Both the position numbers and the translations under genes were made by a program. Of a stretch of 64,000 nt of DNA, positions 53,160 through 61,908 are shown in pieces. The notes beneath the pieces were generated by a model, which worked only from the letters and a program-made list of their open reading frames with translations, was not told where the DNA came from and searched no databases. Source of the stretch: Alcanivorax sp. S6407 (GTDB taxonomy: Bacteria; Pseudomonadota; Gammaproteobacteria; Pseudomonadales; Alcanivoracaceae); the NCBI RefSeq assembly GCF_023016115.1, contig NZ_JALKBH010000004.1, positions 62,001 to 126,000 of the forward strand. The letters are read 5' to 3'. Position 1 is the first letter of the stretch. The number at the start of each line of letters is the position of its first letter.

Positions 53160-53951
53160 ATGTCTTTCATACGCCCGTTGGGCAACACCGGTTTGATCGT
53201 CAGCGCCCTCGGCCTTGGCACGGTGAAGATTGGCCGCGATAAAGGGGTGAAATACCCGAATGGCTTTACCATTCCCGATGACCAGGCCGTTACCGAGCTG
53301 CTGGCCCAGGCCCGTGACCTAGACATCAACCTGATCGATACCGCTCCCGCCTATGGCCATAGTGAAGTTCGTCTTGGTCAGCTGCTGAGACAACGCCAGG
53401 ACTGGATTATCGTCACCAAGGTGGGTGAGGAATTTGATAATGACAGCGGCGAGAGTCATTTTGATTTTTCCCCTGAGCATGTGCGCACGTCAGTAGAGCG
53501 CAGCCTCAAGCGACTGAACACGGATTATCTGGATTGCGTGCTGATCCACTCTGACGGCAATGACATGGCCATTATCGAGCAGGGCACCCTGGAAGCACTC
53601 AACGATCTAAAAAAGGCCGGGCTGATTCGCGCCACCGGCATGTCGACCAAAACCGTCGCCGGCGGCATTGCCACCCTGGAGCAGGCGGACGTGGCCATGG
53701 TCACCTTTAACCTGCAGCATGACGAGGAAGTGCCGGTCATCGAACATGCCGCCGCCCACCACAAGGGCATCCTGATAAAGAAAGCCTTTGCCAGCGGTCA
53801 TCTGGCCGACAATATTGACGACCCGGTTCAGGAAAGTCTAAACCAGATCCTTGGCACAGCTGGCGTGGGCAGTATTATTGCTGGCACCATCAATCCCAAA
53901 CACTTGCAGGAAAACGTGGCCAAGGCCCGACTTGCCTGCGGCGAAAAATAA
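53160..53951 (+). CDS. aldo/keto reductase
   Basis: A 263-residue (beta/alpha)8 NADPH-dependent reductase. The catalytic tetrad is visible: Asp and Tyr in NLIDTAPAYGHSE (~residues 54-66), Lys in WIIVTKVGEE (~86), His in DYLDCVLIHSDG (~125). The C-terminal cofactor segment is GSIIAGTINPKHLQENV. The ribosome site AAGGAG abuts a heptamer element. Physiological substrate unknown. Confidence 0.9.
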   Translation: MSFIRPLGNTGLIVSALGLGTVKIGRDKGVKYPNGFTIPDDQAVTELLAQARDLDINLIDTAPAYGHSEVRLGQLLRQRQDWIIVTKVGEEFDNDSGESHFDFSPEHVRTSVERSLKRLNTDYLDCVLIHSDGNDMAIIEQGTLEALNDLKKAGLIRATGMSTKTVAGGIATLEQADVAMVTFNLQHDEEVPVIEHAAAHHKGILIKKAFASGHLADNIDDPVQESLNQILGTAGVGSIIAGTINPKHLQENVAKARLACGEK

Positions 53952-53968
53952 TAAGGATCAACACCGTC

Positions 53969-54298
53969 ATGCGTTTTGCCATCGTTGCTTTTCTGATCGC
54001 CCTCTCCGCTTCCGCCCAGGCCGACAAGGTGCTGATTCTGCGTGAGGCTCCGCAAGGCTGTGAAGAGAAAGGGGAAGTCTCCATCTCCACCGGCAGCACC
54101 TTTCAGGGAATGATTTTCAGCGACGCCTGGATTAACAACAATGCCAGTAAAAAAATCAAAAAGGCGATTAAAAAGGCCGGCGGCAATGTGGGCGTAATCA
54201 GCGACCGCCGCGAGTTCATGATGGAAAGCCACTTCCGTGGCCTGGAGCATATCGAGCTGGATGCCTGGGCGTGGAAATGCGAACAAACGGACGACTGA
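53969..54298 (+). CDS. small periplasmic protein, RcsF/DUF4156-like pattern
   Basis: A 109-residue protein with a signal peptide (MRFAIVAFLIALSASAQADK). The mature part has a Cys in QGCEEKGEVS, a Lys-rich helix (KKIKKAIKKAGGNVGVI) and a second Cys in WAWKCE. The GC-x-x-x-GEV and ...A...GGN-V arrangement is reminiscent of RcsF and DUF4156 proteins, but this is a weak likeness and it lacks a lipobox. It lies 17 bp after the aldo/keto reductase and may be co-transcribed. Confidence 0.6.
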   Translation: MRFAIVAFLIALSASAQADKVLILREAPQGCEEKGEVSISTGSTFQGMIFSDAWINNNASKKIKKAIKKAGGNVGVISDRREFMMESHFRGLEHIELDAWAWKCEQTDD

Positions 54299-54452
54299 GC
54301 TACAAGCCTCAAGCTGCAAGCTACAACGCGGCATAAATGCCATGATTAATTCCAACATATCAGGCCGCGCCCAAACCATTGAGCGCGGCCTCAATACTTT
54401 CAGACACATTCCAAACCAGCCCGTGTTGCAGCTTGTAGCTTGTAGCTTGCTG
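54299..54452. repeat. heptamer composite element, AAGCTAC subfamily with GC hairpin (D4)
   Basis: The left arm (54299-54326, CTACAAGCCTCAAGCTGCAA) and right arm (54425-54452, TTGCAGCTTGTAGCTTGTAG) surround a core with the imperfect hairpin AGGCCGCGCCCA-loop-TGAGCGCGGCCT (54362-54391). This hairpin is the same type as in the GAACAGT-subfamily cores, linking the two subfamilies. Confidence 0.85.
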
Positions 54453-54454
54453 AC

Positions 54455-55306
54455 CTAAAAACTCGAAGCTTCTTTTATTTCCACCCCCAACGCATGTAAC
54501 CCAGCCCAATGCCCCTGCTGATACCCTGCCTCCAGCTTGCTCGGGTTGGTCGTCAGGCGGCTGACCGGGAAATCCTCCTGGGGAGCAATGATCCGCAGCT
54601 GGCAATCGGATGGCGGGTTGGCGATGAAGTCCAGCGAATCATTATAAATTTCCGCGCGCTTCAGCATGGCCTCATACAACCCCGGCATGTCTTTTACCCA
54701 GGGCTTGATCAGGGGCGTCAGGGCACTGGGTTTCTTCCGGTAGCCCTGATGCCGTGACAACACCACGGTGATCTCGCGGGCACCCTGCTCATAGGCCCAG
54801 CGCACCGGAATGGAATCTGCCAGCCCGCCATCGGTCATGGCCTGCCCCTGCACAGCAGGGAAATCCCGGTAGGCAAAAGGAATCGAACAGGATGCGGTCA
54901 TGATCTCGTTGAGATTGTCCGGGTCGGCGCGAAAGTATTTCGGCGCCCCTTCCTCCACTGAGGTGGTCACCACCCACAGGGGCACATCCCGCTGCCAGTG
55001 CTGATCCAGCGCCAGTGGCACATCCTGCAGGGACTGATGCCATAACCAGTGCACATCACAGAGATGACCACCAGCCATGAAACGTTGCCAGTTGATGAAA
55101 TCGGGACGGCAGGCATGGTCGGTGATGATCTGCCTGCTGCGCCCGTGATTGCCGGCCAGGTAACCGATCAGGTTGGTGGAGCCGGCCGAGACGCCCACCG
55201 CGAAATCGAAATCGTGATAATCACATTCGATGAAGGCATCCAGCACCCCGGCGGCAAAAATGCCGCGCATGGCTCCGCCTTCTACCACCAGCGCACGTTG
55301 CGTCAC
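54455..55306 (-). CDS. patatin-like phospholipase (YjjU/RssA-like)
   Basis: A 283-residue patatin. The oxyanion glycine loop is VEGGAMRGIFAAGVLDAF (~residues 8-25), the nucleophile motif G-x-S-x-G is GVSAG (Ser ~40), and the catalytic Asp is in MTDGGLADSIP (~160). No signal peptide. It hydrolyses acyl ester bonds of lipids. GTG 55306 has AGGAGG upstream. Confidence 0.88.
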   Translation of the reverse strand: MTQRALVVEGGAMRGIFAAGVLDAFIECDYHDFDFAVGVSAGSTNLIGYLAGNHGRSRQIITDHACRPDFINWQRFMAGGHLCDVHWLWHQSLQDVPLALDQHWQRDVPLWVVTTSVEEGAPKYFRADPDNLNEIMTASCSIPFAYRDFPAVQGQAMTDGGLADSIPVRWAYEQGAREITVVLSRHQGYRKKPSALTPLIKPWVKDMPGLYEAMLKRAEIYNDSLDFIANPPSDCQLRIIAPQEDFPVSRLTTNPSKLEAGYQQGHWAGLHALGVEIKEASSF

Positions 55307-55464
55307 GATGCTTCCTCCTGCTGAAACCTGATCTCCACATCACCATGCCGAAATGTCTACTGCAGCGGAAATAGAATCGGGCTTTCCACACCATCGATTT
55401 CGGCAATGCCAGTTACTGTTGCAGCGGCATTGCACCAGCCCGTTCCCGGCAACGGCGGCCGCGA
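55307..55464. other. gap upstream of the urea operon control region
   Basis: A divergent gap with no gene. It should contain the patatin promoter. A half NtrC-like motif TGCACCA lies at 55431-55437. Confidence 0.35.
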
Positions 55465-55481
55465 TGCACCGTTGCGGCGCA
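55465..55481. promoter_or_regulatory. NtrC-like enhancer site
   Basis: TGCACCGTTGCGGCGCA fits TGCACC-N5-GGTGCA with one mismatch. Its centre is about 140 bp upstream of the predicted sigma-54 transcription start, a usual distance for NtrC. The prediction is from sequence alone. Confidence 0.55.
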
Positions 55482-55586
55482 GCCGCCTCAGGTTGGCGCA
55501 TCCAGCCTCGCCAATGCTGTTTTTCATGACAACAGAAAGCCTGTCAATTTCCGTAAAAACAATACGTTAAATAACGCATAACGATC

Positions 55587-55602
55587 TGGCACCCGATTTG
55601 CA
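55587..55602 (+). promoter_or_regulatory. sigma-54 (RpoN) promoter of the urea operon
   Basis: TGGCACCCGATTTGCA matches the -24/-12 consensus TGGCAC-N5-TTGCA. The invariant GG (55588-55589) and GC (55600-55601) are separated by exactly 10 bp. The start of transcription is expected near 55613. Confidence 0.78.
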
Positions 55603-55619
55603 CAAGAACGCATACCAAC

Positions 55620-55629
55620 TTGTATACAA
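55620..55629. promoter_or_regulatory. GntR-type operator just downstream of the transcription start
   Basis: TTGTATACAA is a perfect 10-bp palindrome of the kind bound by FCD-class GntR regulators. It lies about 7-16 bp after the predicted +1 and 18 bp before the first start codon, a blocking position. The GntR gene of the same operon is the natural candidate. Confidence 0.6.
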
Positions 55630-55646
55630 ACAGGTGTGCTAACGAA

Positions 55647-57446
55647 ATGATCGGCTGGACTCTCCAACAATGGCAGGCCGCCTACCGCAGCGGAGACCTC
55701 TCCCCGGTGCAGGCGATGAAACATTTGGCCACCGCATTGCACGACAGCGAACGTGCCCTGTGGATCCACCTGCTCGACGAGTCCTCCCTGATTGCCCAGG
55801 CCGAAGCACTGACCGACCCCTCGCTGCCGCTTTATGGCATTCCGTTCGCCGTGAAAGACAACATCGACGTGGCCGGCATGCCTACCACCGCCGCTTGTCC
55901 GGCTTTCGCTTACACCCCCGAAGAAGATGCCACGGTCGTGCGTCTGCTGCGGGAAGCTGGCGCCATCGTGGTCGGCAAGACCAATCTGGACCAGTTTGCC
56001 ACTGGCCTGGTGGGCACCCGTTCGCCCTACGGCGAAGCCCCCAACCCGTTCAACCCGGATTACCTCAGTGGCGGCTCCAGCTCCGGCTCTGCCGTGGCGG
56101 TCAGCTCCGGGCTGGTGCCCTTTGCCCTGGGCACCGATACCGCCGGCTCCGGCAGGGTGCCTGCTGCCTTCACCAATACCGTTGGACTGAAACCCACCCG
56201 CGGCGCAGTCAGCACCAAAGGGGTGGTACCCGCTTGCCGGACCCTGGATTGCGTCAGCGTGTTTGCCCTGGATGTGAATGATGCTCTGAGCATCTACGAC
56301 ATCATCGGCCAGTTCGATACGGATGATGACTATTGCCGTGCTGCTCCAAGCCTGCAGAGCCATGGCCTGCCAGCACGGCCGAAGCTGGGCATCCCCAAGG
56401 ATCTCCCCTGGTTTGGCGACAGCCATGCCAAGGCGTTGTGGGAGCGCAACCTGGCGGCCATGAGCGAAATTGCCGAGCTGGTACCGCTGGACACCATGGT
56501 GCTGCAGGATGCCGCCGCGCTGCTGTATCAGGGGCCCTGGGTCGCAGAGCGTTTTACCGTGACGGAGTCATTGCTACAGGAACAGCCGGATGCGCTGCTG
56601 CCCGTGATCCGTGACATTCTCGAGCCCGCAGCCAGCATCACCGCCGCCGACAGTTTCCGCGCCCAGTATCAGCTGGCCACACTAAAACGCCAGTCCGAAC
56701 AATTGATGGCACAGGTGGATGCCCTGCTGCTGCCCACCACCCCCGGCATCTATACCCGCGCCGCGGTCAATGAAGATCCGATCACCCTGAACAGCCAACT
56801 GGGCACCTGGACCAACTTCGTCAACCTGCTGGACATGTGCGCCCTTGCCTTGCCCGGCGGATTCCGTGAAGACGGCCTGCCCGGCGGCATCACCCTGATC
56901 GGCTCCGCCTGGCAGGACCATGCGCTGGCCGAATTCGGGCAGCGCTGGCAGCACCACCTGCCCTGGCAGGCCGGTGCCACCGGGCAGATGCTTGCCTTGC
57001 CGACAGCAAAGGCCGCCAACGATGACACGGCAGACACCATTACTGTCGCCGTGGTTGGCGCCCACCTCTCCGGCATGCCGCTCAACAGCCAGCTCACCGA
57101 ACGCGATGCCGTGCTGCTGGAAGCCACCCATACCGCGCCCTGCTACCAGCTCTATGCCCTGGCCAACACGGTGCCGCCCAAGCCGGGTCTGATCCGCAAT
57201 GAAAAGGGACCAGGCGACAGCATTCCCATTGAACTGTGGCAAATGCCGGTGGCGCACTTTGGCAGCTTTGTCGGTTTGATCCCCGCCCCACTGGGTATCG
57301 GCAGTCTGGAGACCGTAGATGGTCGCTGGGTGAAAGGGTTTATCTGCGAACCCTGGGCCATCGATGACGCCACCGACATCACCGGGTTGGGCGGATGGCG
57401 CAATTACATCGCCCGGTTGAACAAGGAGAGTTCTGTTCCATGCTGA
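55647..57446 (+). CDS. atzF: allophanate hydrolase
   Basis: A 599-residue enzyme that splits allophanate to ammonia and CO2, the second step of the urea amidolyase path. The amidase-signature domain (~1-440) shows the Ser-cisSer-Lys triad: Lys in IPFAVKDNIDVAG (~70), GGSSSGSAVAVSSG (~141) and GTDTAGSGRVPA (~165). The C-terminal domain (~470-599; VVGAHLSGMPLNSQL, GSIPIELW-like and GLGGWRNYIA) is the typical allophanate-hydrolase extension. ATG 55647 is preceded by AGGTG. The stop overlaps the urea carboxylase start by 7 bp. Confidence 0.94.
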   Translation: MIGWTLQQWQAAYRSGDLSPVQAMKHLATALHDSERALWIHLLDESSLIAQAEALTDPSLPLYGIPFAVKDNIDVAGMPTTAACPAFAYTPEEDATVVRLLREAGAIVVGKTNLDQFATGLVGTRSPYGEAPNPFNPDYLSGGSSSGSAVAVSSGLVPFALGTDTAGSGRVPAAFTNTVGLKPTRGAVSTKGVVPACRTLDCVSVFALDVNDALSIYDIIGQFDTDDDYCRAAPSLQSHGLPARPKLGIPKDLPWFGDSHAKALWERNLAAMSEIAELVPLDTMVLQDAAALLYQGPWVAERFTVTESLLQEQPDALLPVIRDILEPAASITAADSFRAQYQLATLKRQSEQLMAQVDALLLPTTPGIYTRAAVNEDPITLNSQLGTWTNFVNLLDMCALALPGGFREDGLPGGITLIGSAWQDHALAEFGQRWQHHLPWQAGATGQMLALPTAKAANDDTADTITVAVVGAHLSGMPLNSQLTERDAVLLEATHTAPCYQLYALANTVPPKPGLIRNEKGPGDSIPIELWQMPVAHFGSFVGLIPAPLGIGSLETVDGRWVKGFICEPWAIDDATDITGLGGWRNYIARLNKESSVPC

Positions 57447-60400
57447 AGAAAGTCCTGATCGCCAACCGGGGTGAGATTGCCGTACGTATCTGCCGCACCC
57501 TGAAACAGGTGGGCATAGCGTCCGTGGCGGTATATTCCGACACAGACCGCAACAGCCTGCATGTCAGTGCCGCGGATGAAGCCGTGGCTCTGGGCGGTCA
57601 GACCGCGGCCGAGAGCTATCTGAAAAGTGATCTGATTCTCCAGGCCGCCAGAGACACCGGCGCCGATGCCATCATCCCCGGCTATGGCTTTCTTTCTGAA
57701 AATGCCGAATTTGCAGAAGCCTGCGAGGCCAGTGGCATTGCCTTTGTGGGACCGACCCCGAAGCAGCTTCGTGAATTTGGCCTCAAGCATGAAGCCCGGG
57801 CACTGGCTGAAAAGGCCGGCGTGCCTCTGGCGCCCGGCACCGATCTGCTGCAAAGCCTGGAAGAAGCCAAACAGGCTGCCAGCGACATCGGCTATCCGGT
57901 GATGCTGAAGAGCACCGCCGGTGGCGGTGGCATTGGCTTGTCACGCTGCAACGACGAAGCAGAACTGATTGCCGCTTTTGAATCCGTGAAGCGCCTGGGG
58001 GAAAGTTTCTTCTCCGACAGCGGTGTATTCATCGAACGCTTTGTGGCTCGGGCCCGTCACATCGAAGTACAGATCTTTGGCGATGGCGAAGGTTCGGTAC
58101 TGGCACTGGGTGAGCGGGAATGCTCCCTGCAACGGCGCAACCAGAAAGTGGTGGAAGAAACCCCGGCACCGAATCTTCTCCAGGCGACCCGTGAAAAACT
58201 GCATGACAGTGCGGCCCGCCTCGGCCGTTCCGTCAAATACCGCTCTGCCGGCACCGTGGAATATATCTACGACGATGAGCGCGACGAATTTTATTTCCTT
58301 GAAGTGAACACTCGCTTGCAGGTGGAACACGGCGTGACCGAAGCCGTATTCGATGTGGATCTGGTGCAATGGATGCTGGACCTTGCCGGTGGCAAACGCC
58401 CGCCCCTGGATGCCAGCCACGCCTGTCAGGGCGCGGCCATGGAAGTGCGCATCTATGCCGAAGATGCGCTCAAGGATTTTCAGCCCAGCCCCGGTGAACT
58501 CACCGAAGTCTCCTTCCCGGACAACATTCGCCTGGACAGCTGGATCGATACCGGCACCCTGGTGAGCCCCCATTACGATCCCATGCTGGCCAAGGTGATT
58601 GTCCACGGCAGTGATCGCCATGAGGCCCTGAAGCACATGCAGGAGGCCCTGGCGTCCACACGCCTGTCCGGCATTGCCACCAATCTGGAATACCTGCGCC
58701 AGATCCTGCAAGACGACAATGTCATTGCCGGCACCGTATCCACCCGCTATCTGGAAACCTTTACTTTCGCCCCCACGGCATTCGAAATCCTCGAGCCCGG
58801 CACCTACACCACGGTACAGGATTATCCAGGTCGCAGCGGCTACTGGGATATCGGCGTGCCGCCCTCAGGCCCCATGGATGACTCTGCCTTCCGCATCGCC
58901 AACCGCATTGTCGGCAACCATGACAGTGCGGCCGGCCTGGAGGCGACACTGGTGGGCCCCAGCCTGAAATTCCATTGCGATACCGTAGTCGCCCTTGGTG
59001 GTGCCCACTGCGACGCCGAACTGGATGGCCAGCCCGTAGCGTTCTGGCAGCCGCTTTACGTCAAGGCAGGCCAGACCCTGAAAACCGGCAAGGTCGATAG
59101 CGGATGCCGTACCTACATTGCTGTTCGAAACGGCATTGATGTGCCCGATTATCTGGGCAGCAAATCCACCTTTGTTCTCGGACAGTTTGGCGGCCACGGT
59201 GGCCGCACCCTGCGCAAGGGCGATGTGCTCGCCATCTGCCAGCCGCAACTGGCCGGATGCCCGACACCGGCGCCTGTCGCCGATCCCCATCCCGTTGAAG
59301 ACAGCCTGATTCCCGACTACCCCCAGCAATGGCAGATCAAGGTTCTGTATGGCCCCCACGGCGCGCCGGACTTTTTTACCGAAGAAGCCATCGAAGAATT
59401 CTTCAACGCCGACTGGCAAGTGCACTACAACTCAAACCGTCTCGGTATTCGTCTGGTCGGCCCCAAGCCCAGCTGGACGCGCACCAATGGCGGCGAAGCC
59501 GGACTGCACCCATCCAATGTTCACGACAATGAATACGCCATCGGCTCGATCAACTTTACCGGTGATTTCCCGGTCATCCTGACCAAGGACGGGCCCAGTC
59601 TGGGCGGCTTTGTCTGCCCGGTGACCATCGCCAAGGCGGAACTCTGGAAAGTGGGCCAGCTCAAACCGGGAGACAGCATTCGCTTCTCGCCGATCAGTTC
59701 CGCCGAAGCAAAAGCGCTGGAGGAAGCCCAGGATGCTTCCATCGAAAACCTGGGCCTGATCCCGGTTCTGCATCCGCAGATCCAGGATCACAGTGAGACC
59801 TTCACCTCCGCCACCATGCTCGCCGAGCTGGATGCCAGTGGCCATGTGCCACGCATCGTCTATCGCCAGGCCGGCGACAAATACATCCTCATCGAGTACG
59901 GCGACAACGTGCTTGATCTGGCCCTGCGCATGCGTGTGCATGCCCTGATGGAAAACCTCAGGGCCAGCCCGGTGAGCGGCATCCTGGAATTGTCCCCCGG
60001 GGTGCGAAGCCTGCAGGTGCACTACGATTCCCGGGTGATTGATCAACAGATGCTGGTGAAGCAACTGCTCGAACGTGAGCAGGTCATCGGCAGCGTCGAT
60101 GACATGGTGGTCACGTCACGGGTGTTGCATCTGCCCATGGCCTTTGAAGACAGCGCCACTCTGGATGCCGTGAAACGCTATCAGGAAACCATCCGCAGTG
60201 ACGCGCCCTGGCTGCCCAGCAATGCGGAATTCATCCGCCGCATCAACGGCCTGGAATCCATCGAACAGGTGCGCGACACCCTGTTCAGTGCCAGCTATCT
60301 GGTCATGGGCCTGGGCGATGTCTATCTCGGTGCCCCCTGCGCGGTACCGGTGGATCCACGCCACCGCCTGATGACATCCAAGTACAACCCGGCTCGGACC

Positions 60401-61063
60401 TACACCGCAGAGGGCACCGTCGGCATTGGTGGCGTCTATATGTGCATCTATGGCATGGACTCGCCCGGCGGTTACCAGCTGGTCGGCCGCACCCTGCCAA
60501 TCTGGAACAAGCACCTGAAAAACAGGCAATTCAAGAACGGCGAACCCTGGTTGCTGAAGTTCTTCGATCAGGTCCGTTATTACCCGGTTAGCGAAGAAAA
60601 GCTGACCGAAATGCGCGACGCCTTCCGCCATGGCCACTTGGACATCGAGATCACGGAAGAGCCATTCAGCCTGGCAGAACACCGCCGGTTCCTGGCGGAG
60701 AACGCCGACAGCATTACCGCGTTCAACGAAAAACGTGACGCTGCCTACCACGAAGAAGTGGCGCGCTGGCAGAACGAAGAGGCCGCCGTGGAATCCGCCA
60801 TGTTGGGCAGCAAGGTCGACATCGGCGAAGTGGACGGCCACCTGATCAGCGCCGAAATCAGCGGTAACGTCTGGAAGCTGCTGGTGGAAGAAGGTGCGGA
60901 TGTGGAGGAAGGCCAGACCGTGGTGATTGTGGAAGCCATGAAAATGGAATTCGAGATCGTCGCCAACGCCTCAGGAACAGTCACCGGTCTGCATTGCAAA
61001 CCCGGCGCCATCATCAATGCCGGAGACCCGGTACTGGTGATCAACACCGGCCATGCGGCCTGA
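57440..61063 (+). CDS. urea carboxylase (biotin-dependent)
   Basis: A 1207-residue single-chain carboxylase. Domains in order: biotin carboxylase (~1-445; LIANRGEIAVRICRTLK, MLKSTAGGGGIG, FYFLEVNTRLQVEHGVTEAV), a KipA-like domain (~447-745; EPGTYTTVQDYPGRSGYWDI), a KipI-like domain (~800-1020), and C-terminal biotinyl domain with EAMKMEFEI (biotin Lys ~1166). It makes allophanate from urea, bicarbonate and ATP. Some homologues prefer guanidine; no DUF1989 (carboxyguanidine deiminase) genes are here, and urtA follows, so urea is favoured. AAGGAG precedes ATG 57440. Confidence 0.92.
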   Translation: MLKKVLIANRGEIAVRICRTLKQVGIASVAVYSDTDRNSLHVSAADEAVALGGQTAAESYLKSDLILQAARDTGADAIIPGYGFLSENAEFAEACEASGIAFVGPTPKQLREFGLKHEARALAEKAGVPLAPGTDLLQSLEEAKQAASDIGYPVMLKSTAGGGGIGLSRCNDEAELIAAFESVKRLGESFFSDSGVFIERFVARARHIEVQIFGDGEGSVLALGERECSLQRRNQKVVEETPAPNLLQATREKLHDSAARLGRSVKYRSAGTVEYIYDDERDEFYFLEVNTRLQVEHGVTEAVFDVDLVQWMLDLAGGKRPPLDASHACQGAAMEVRIYAEDALKDFQPSPGELTEVSFPDNIRLDSWIDTGTLVSPHYDPMLAKVIVHGSDRHEALKHMQEALASTRLSGIATNLEYLRQILQDDNVIAGTVSTRYLETFTFAPTAFEILEPGTYTTVQDYPGRSGYWDIGVPPSGPMDDSAFRIANRIVGNHDSAAGLEATLVGPSLKFHCDTVVALGGAHCDAELDGQPVAFWQPLYVKAGQTLKTGKVDSGCRTYIAVRNGIDVPDYLGSKSTFVLGQFGGHGGRTLRKGDVLAICQPQLAGCPTPAPVADPHPVEDSLIPDYPQQWQIKVLYGPHGAPDFFTEEAIEEFFNADWQVHYNSNRLGIRLVGPKPSWTRTNGGEAGLHPSNVHDNEYAIGSINFTGDFPVILTKDGPSLGGFVCPVTIAKAELWKVGQLKPGDSIRFSPISSAEAKALEEAQDASIENLGLIPVLHPQIQDHSETFTSATMLAELDASGHVPRIVYRQAGDKYILIEYGDNVLDLALRMRVHALMENLRASPVSGILELSPGVRSLQVHYDSRVIDQQMLVKQLLEREQVIGSVDDMVVTSRVLHLPMAFEDSATLDAVKRYQETIRSDAPWLPSNAEFIRRINGLESIEQVRDTLFSASYLVMGLGDVYLGAPCAVPVDPRHRLMTSKYNPARTYTAEGTVGIGGVYMCIYGMDSPGGYQLVGRTLPIWNKHLKNRQFKNGEPWLLKFFDQVRYYPVSEEKLTEMRDAFRHGHLDIEITEEPFSLAEHRRFLAENADSITAFNEKRDAAYHEEVARWQNEEAAVESAMLGSKVDIGEVDGHLISAEISGNVWKLLVEEGADVEEGQTVVIVEAMKMEFEIVANASGTVTGLHCKPGAIINAGDPVLVINTGHAA

Positions 61064-61083
61064 ACGGATTTCCGGAAACGATA

Positions 61084-61809
61084 ATGAGCAGAGCCGCAAA
61101 GAAAACCGAGAACCTGGCTGAACGAATCTATCTGCAACTCAAGCAGGACATTTTCGATTTCCGCCTGATGCCGGGTGACCGTTTCAGTGAGAACGAAATC
61201 GCCGAGCGCATGGGCGTTTCACGCACCCCGGTCCGGGAAGCCCTGTTCCGGTTGCAACGTGAGTTCTACGTAGATGTGCTCTACCGCAGCGGCTGGCAGG
61301 TCAAGCCTTTCGACTTCAAGTATTTCGAAGAACTGTATGACGTGCGCACCATTCTCGAATGCGCCGCGGTGCGCAAACTCTGCGAACAAGGCACTGAACT
61401 GAGCAATCTGGACGATCTGGTAGCCCTGTGGTGTGTACCTGAAGAAGAGCGACTGGATCATGGCCCTACGGTGAGCGCCATGGATGAACGCTTCCATGAG
61501 CAACTGGTGGAAGCCGCGGGCAACAAGGAAATGGCGCGCATCCATCAGGATCTGACCGAACGTCTGCGCATCATCCGTCGCCTGGATTTCACCAAACCAC
61601 CACGACTGGAAGCCACCTACAACGAACACCAGGCGGTGCTGGAAGCCATCCTGCATCGTCGCGTGGAGCAGGCGCAGATATTACTGCGCGCCCACATTGA
61701 AGAATCCCGTAACGAAGTACGCAAGATAACCGTGCACATGCTGCACGAGGCCAATGCCCGCAGCCAGCTGCAGGCGGTCGACAACTCAAAAGGTACTTCG
61801 GAGGGATAG
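61084..61809 (+). CDS. GntR family regulator (FCD domain)
   Basis: A 241-residue regulator. The N-terminal winged helix has GDRFSENEIAERMGVSRTPVREALFRLQ (split by variable bases), followed by the FCD ligand-binding domain (DVRTILECAAVRKL, MDERFHEQLVEAAGN, EHQAVLEAILHRR). His and Asp residues of FCD metal sites are present. It is co-transcribed after urea carboxylase, 20 bp away, and probably binds the TTGTATACAA site of the operon promoter. The effector could be urea, allophanate or a nitrogen compound; not known. Confidence 0.9.
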   Translation: MSRAAKKTENLAERIYLQLKQDIFDFRLMPGDRFSENEIAERMGVSRTPVREALFRLQREFYVDVLYRSGWQVKPFDFKYFEELYDVRTILECAAVRKLCEQGTELSNLDDLVALWCVPEEERLDHGPTVSAMDERFHEQLVEAAGNKEMARIHQDLTERLRIIRRLDFTKPPRLEATYNEHQAVLEAILHRRVEQAQILLRAHIEESRNEVRKITVHMLHEANARSQLQAVDNSKGTSEG

Positions 61810-61908
61810 GTCAGCAACCGAAAGGCTGCCGGCATTTTTGCCTGTATCAGCATGAAACAGGAAGTTCAGGACAGGGATAAACCAACTTCAAACGCAAGGG
61901 GAAACATC

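Noticed and set aside
61810-61908. Second sigma-54 promoter before urtA
   Set aside because: GG and GC dinucleotides near TGCCGGCATTTTTGCC are not 10 bp apart.
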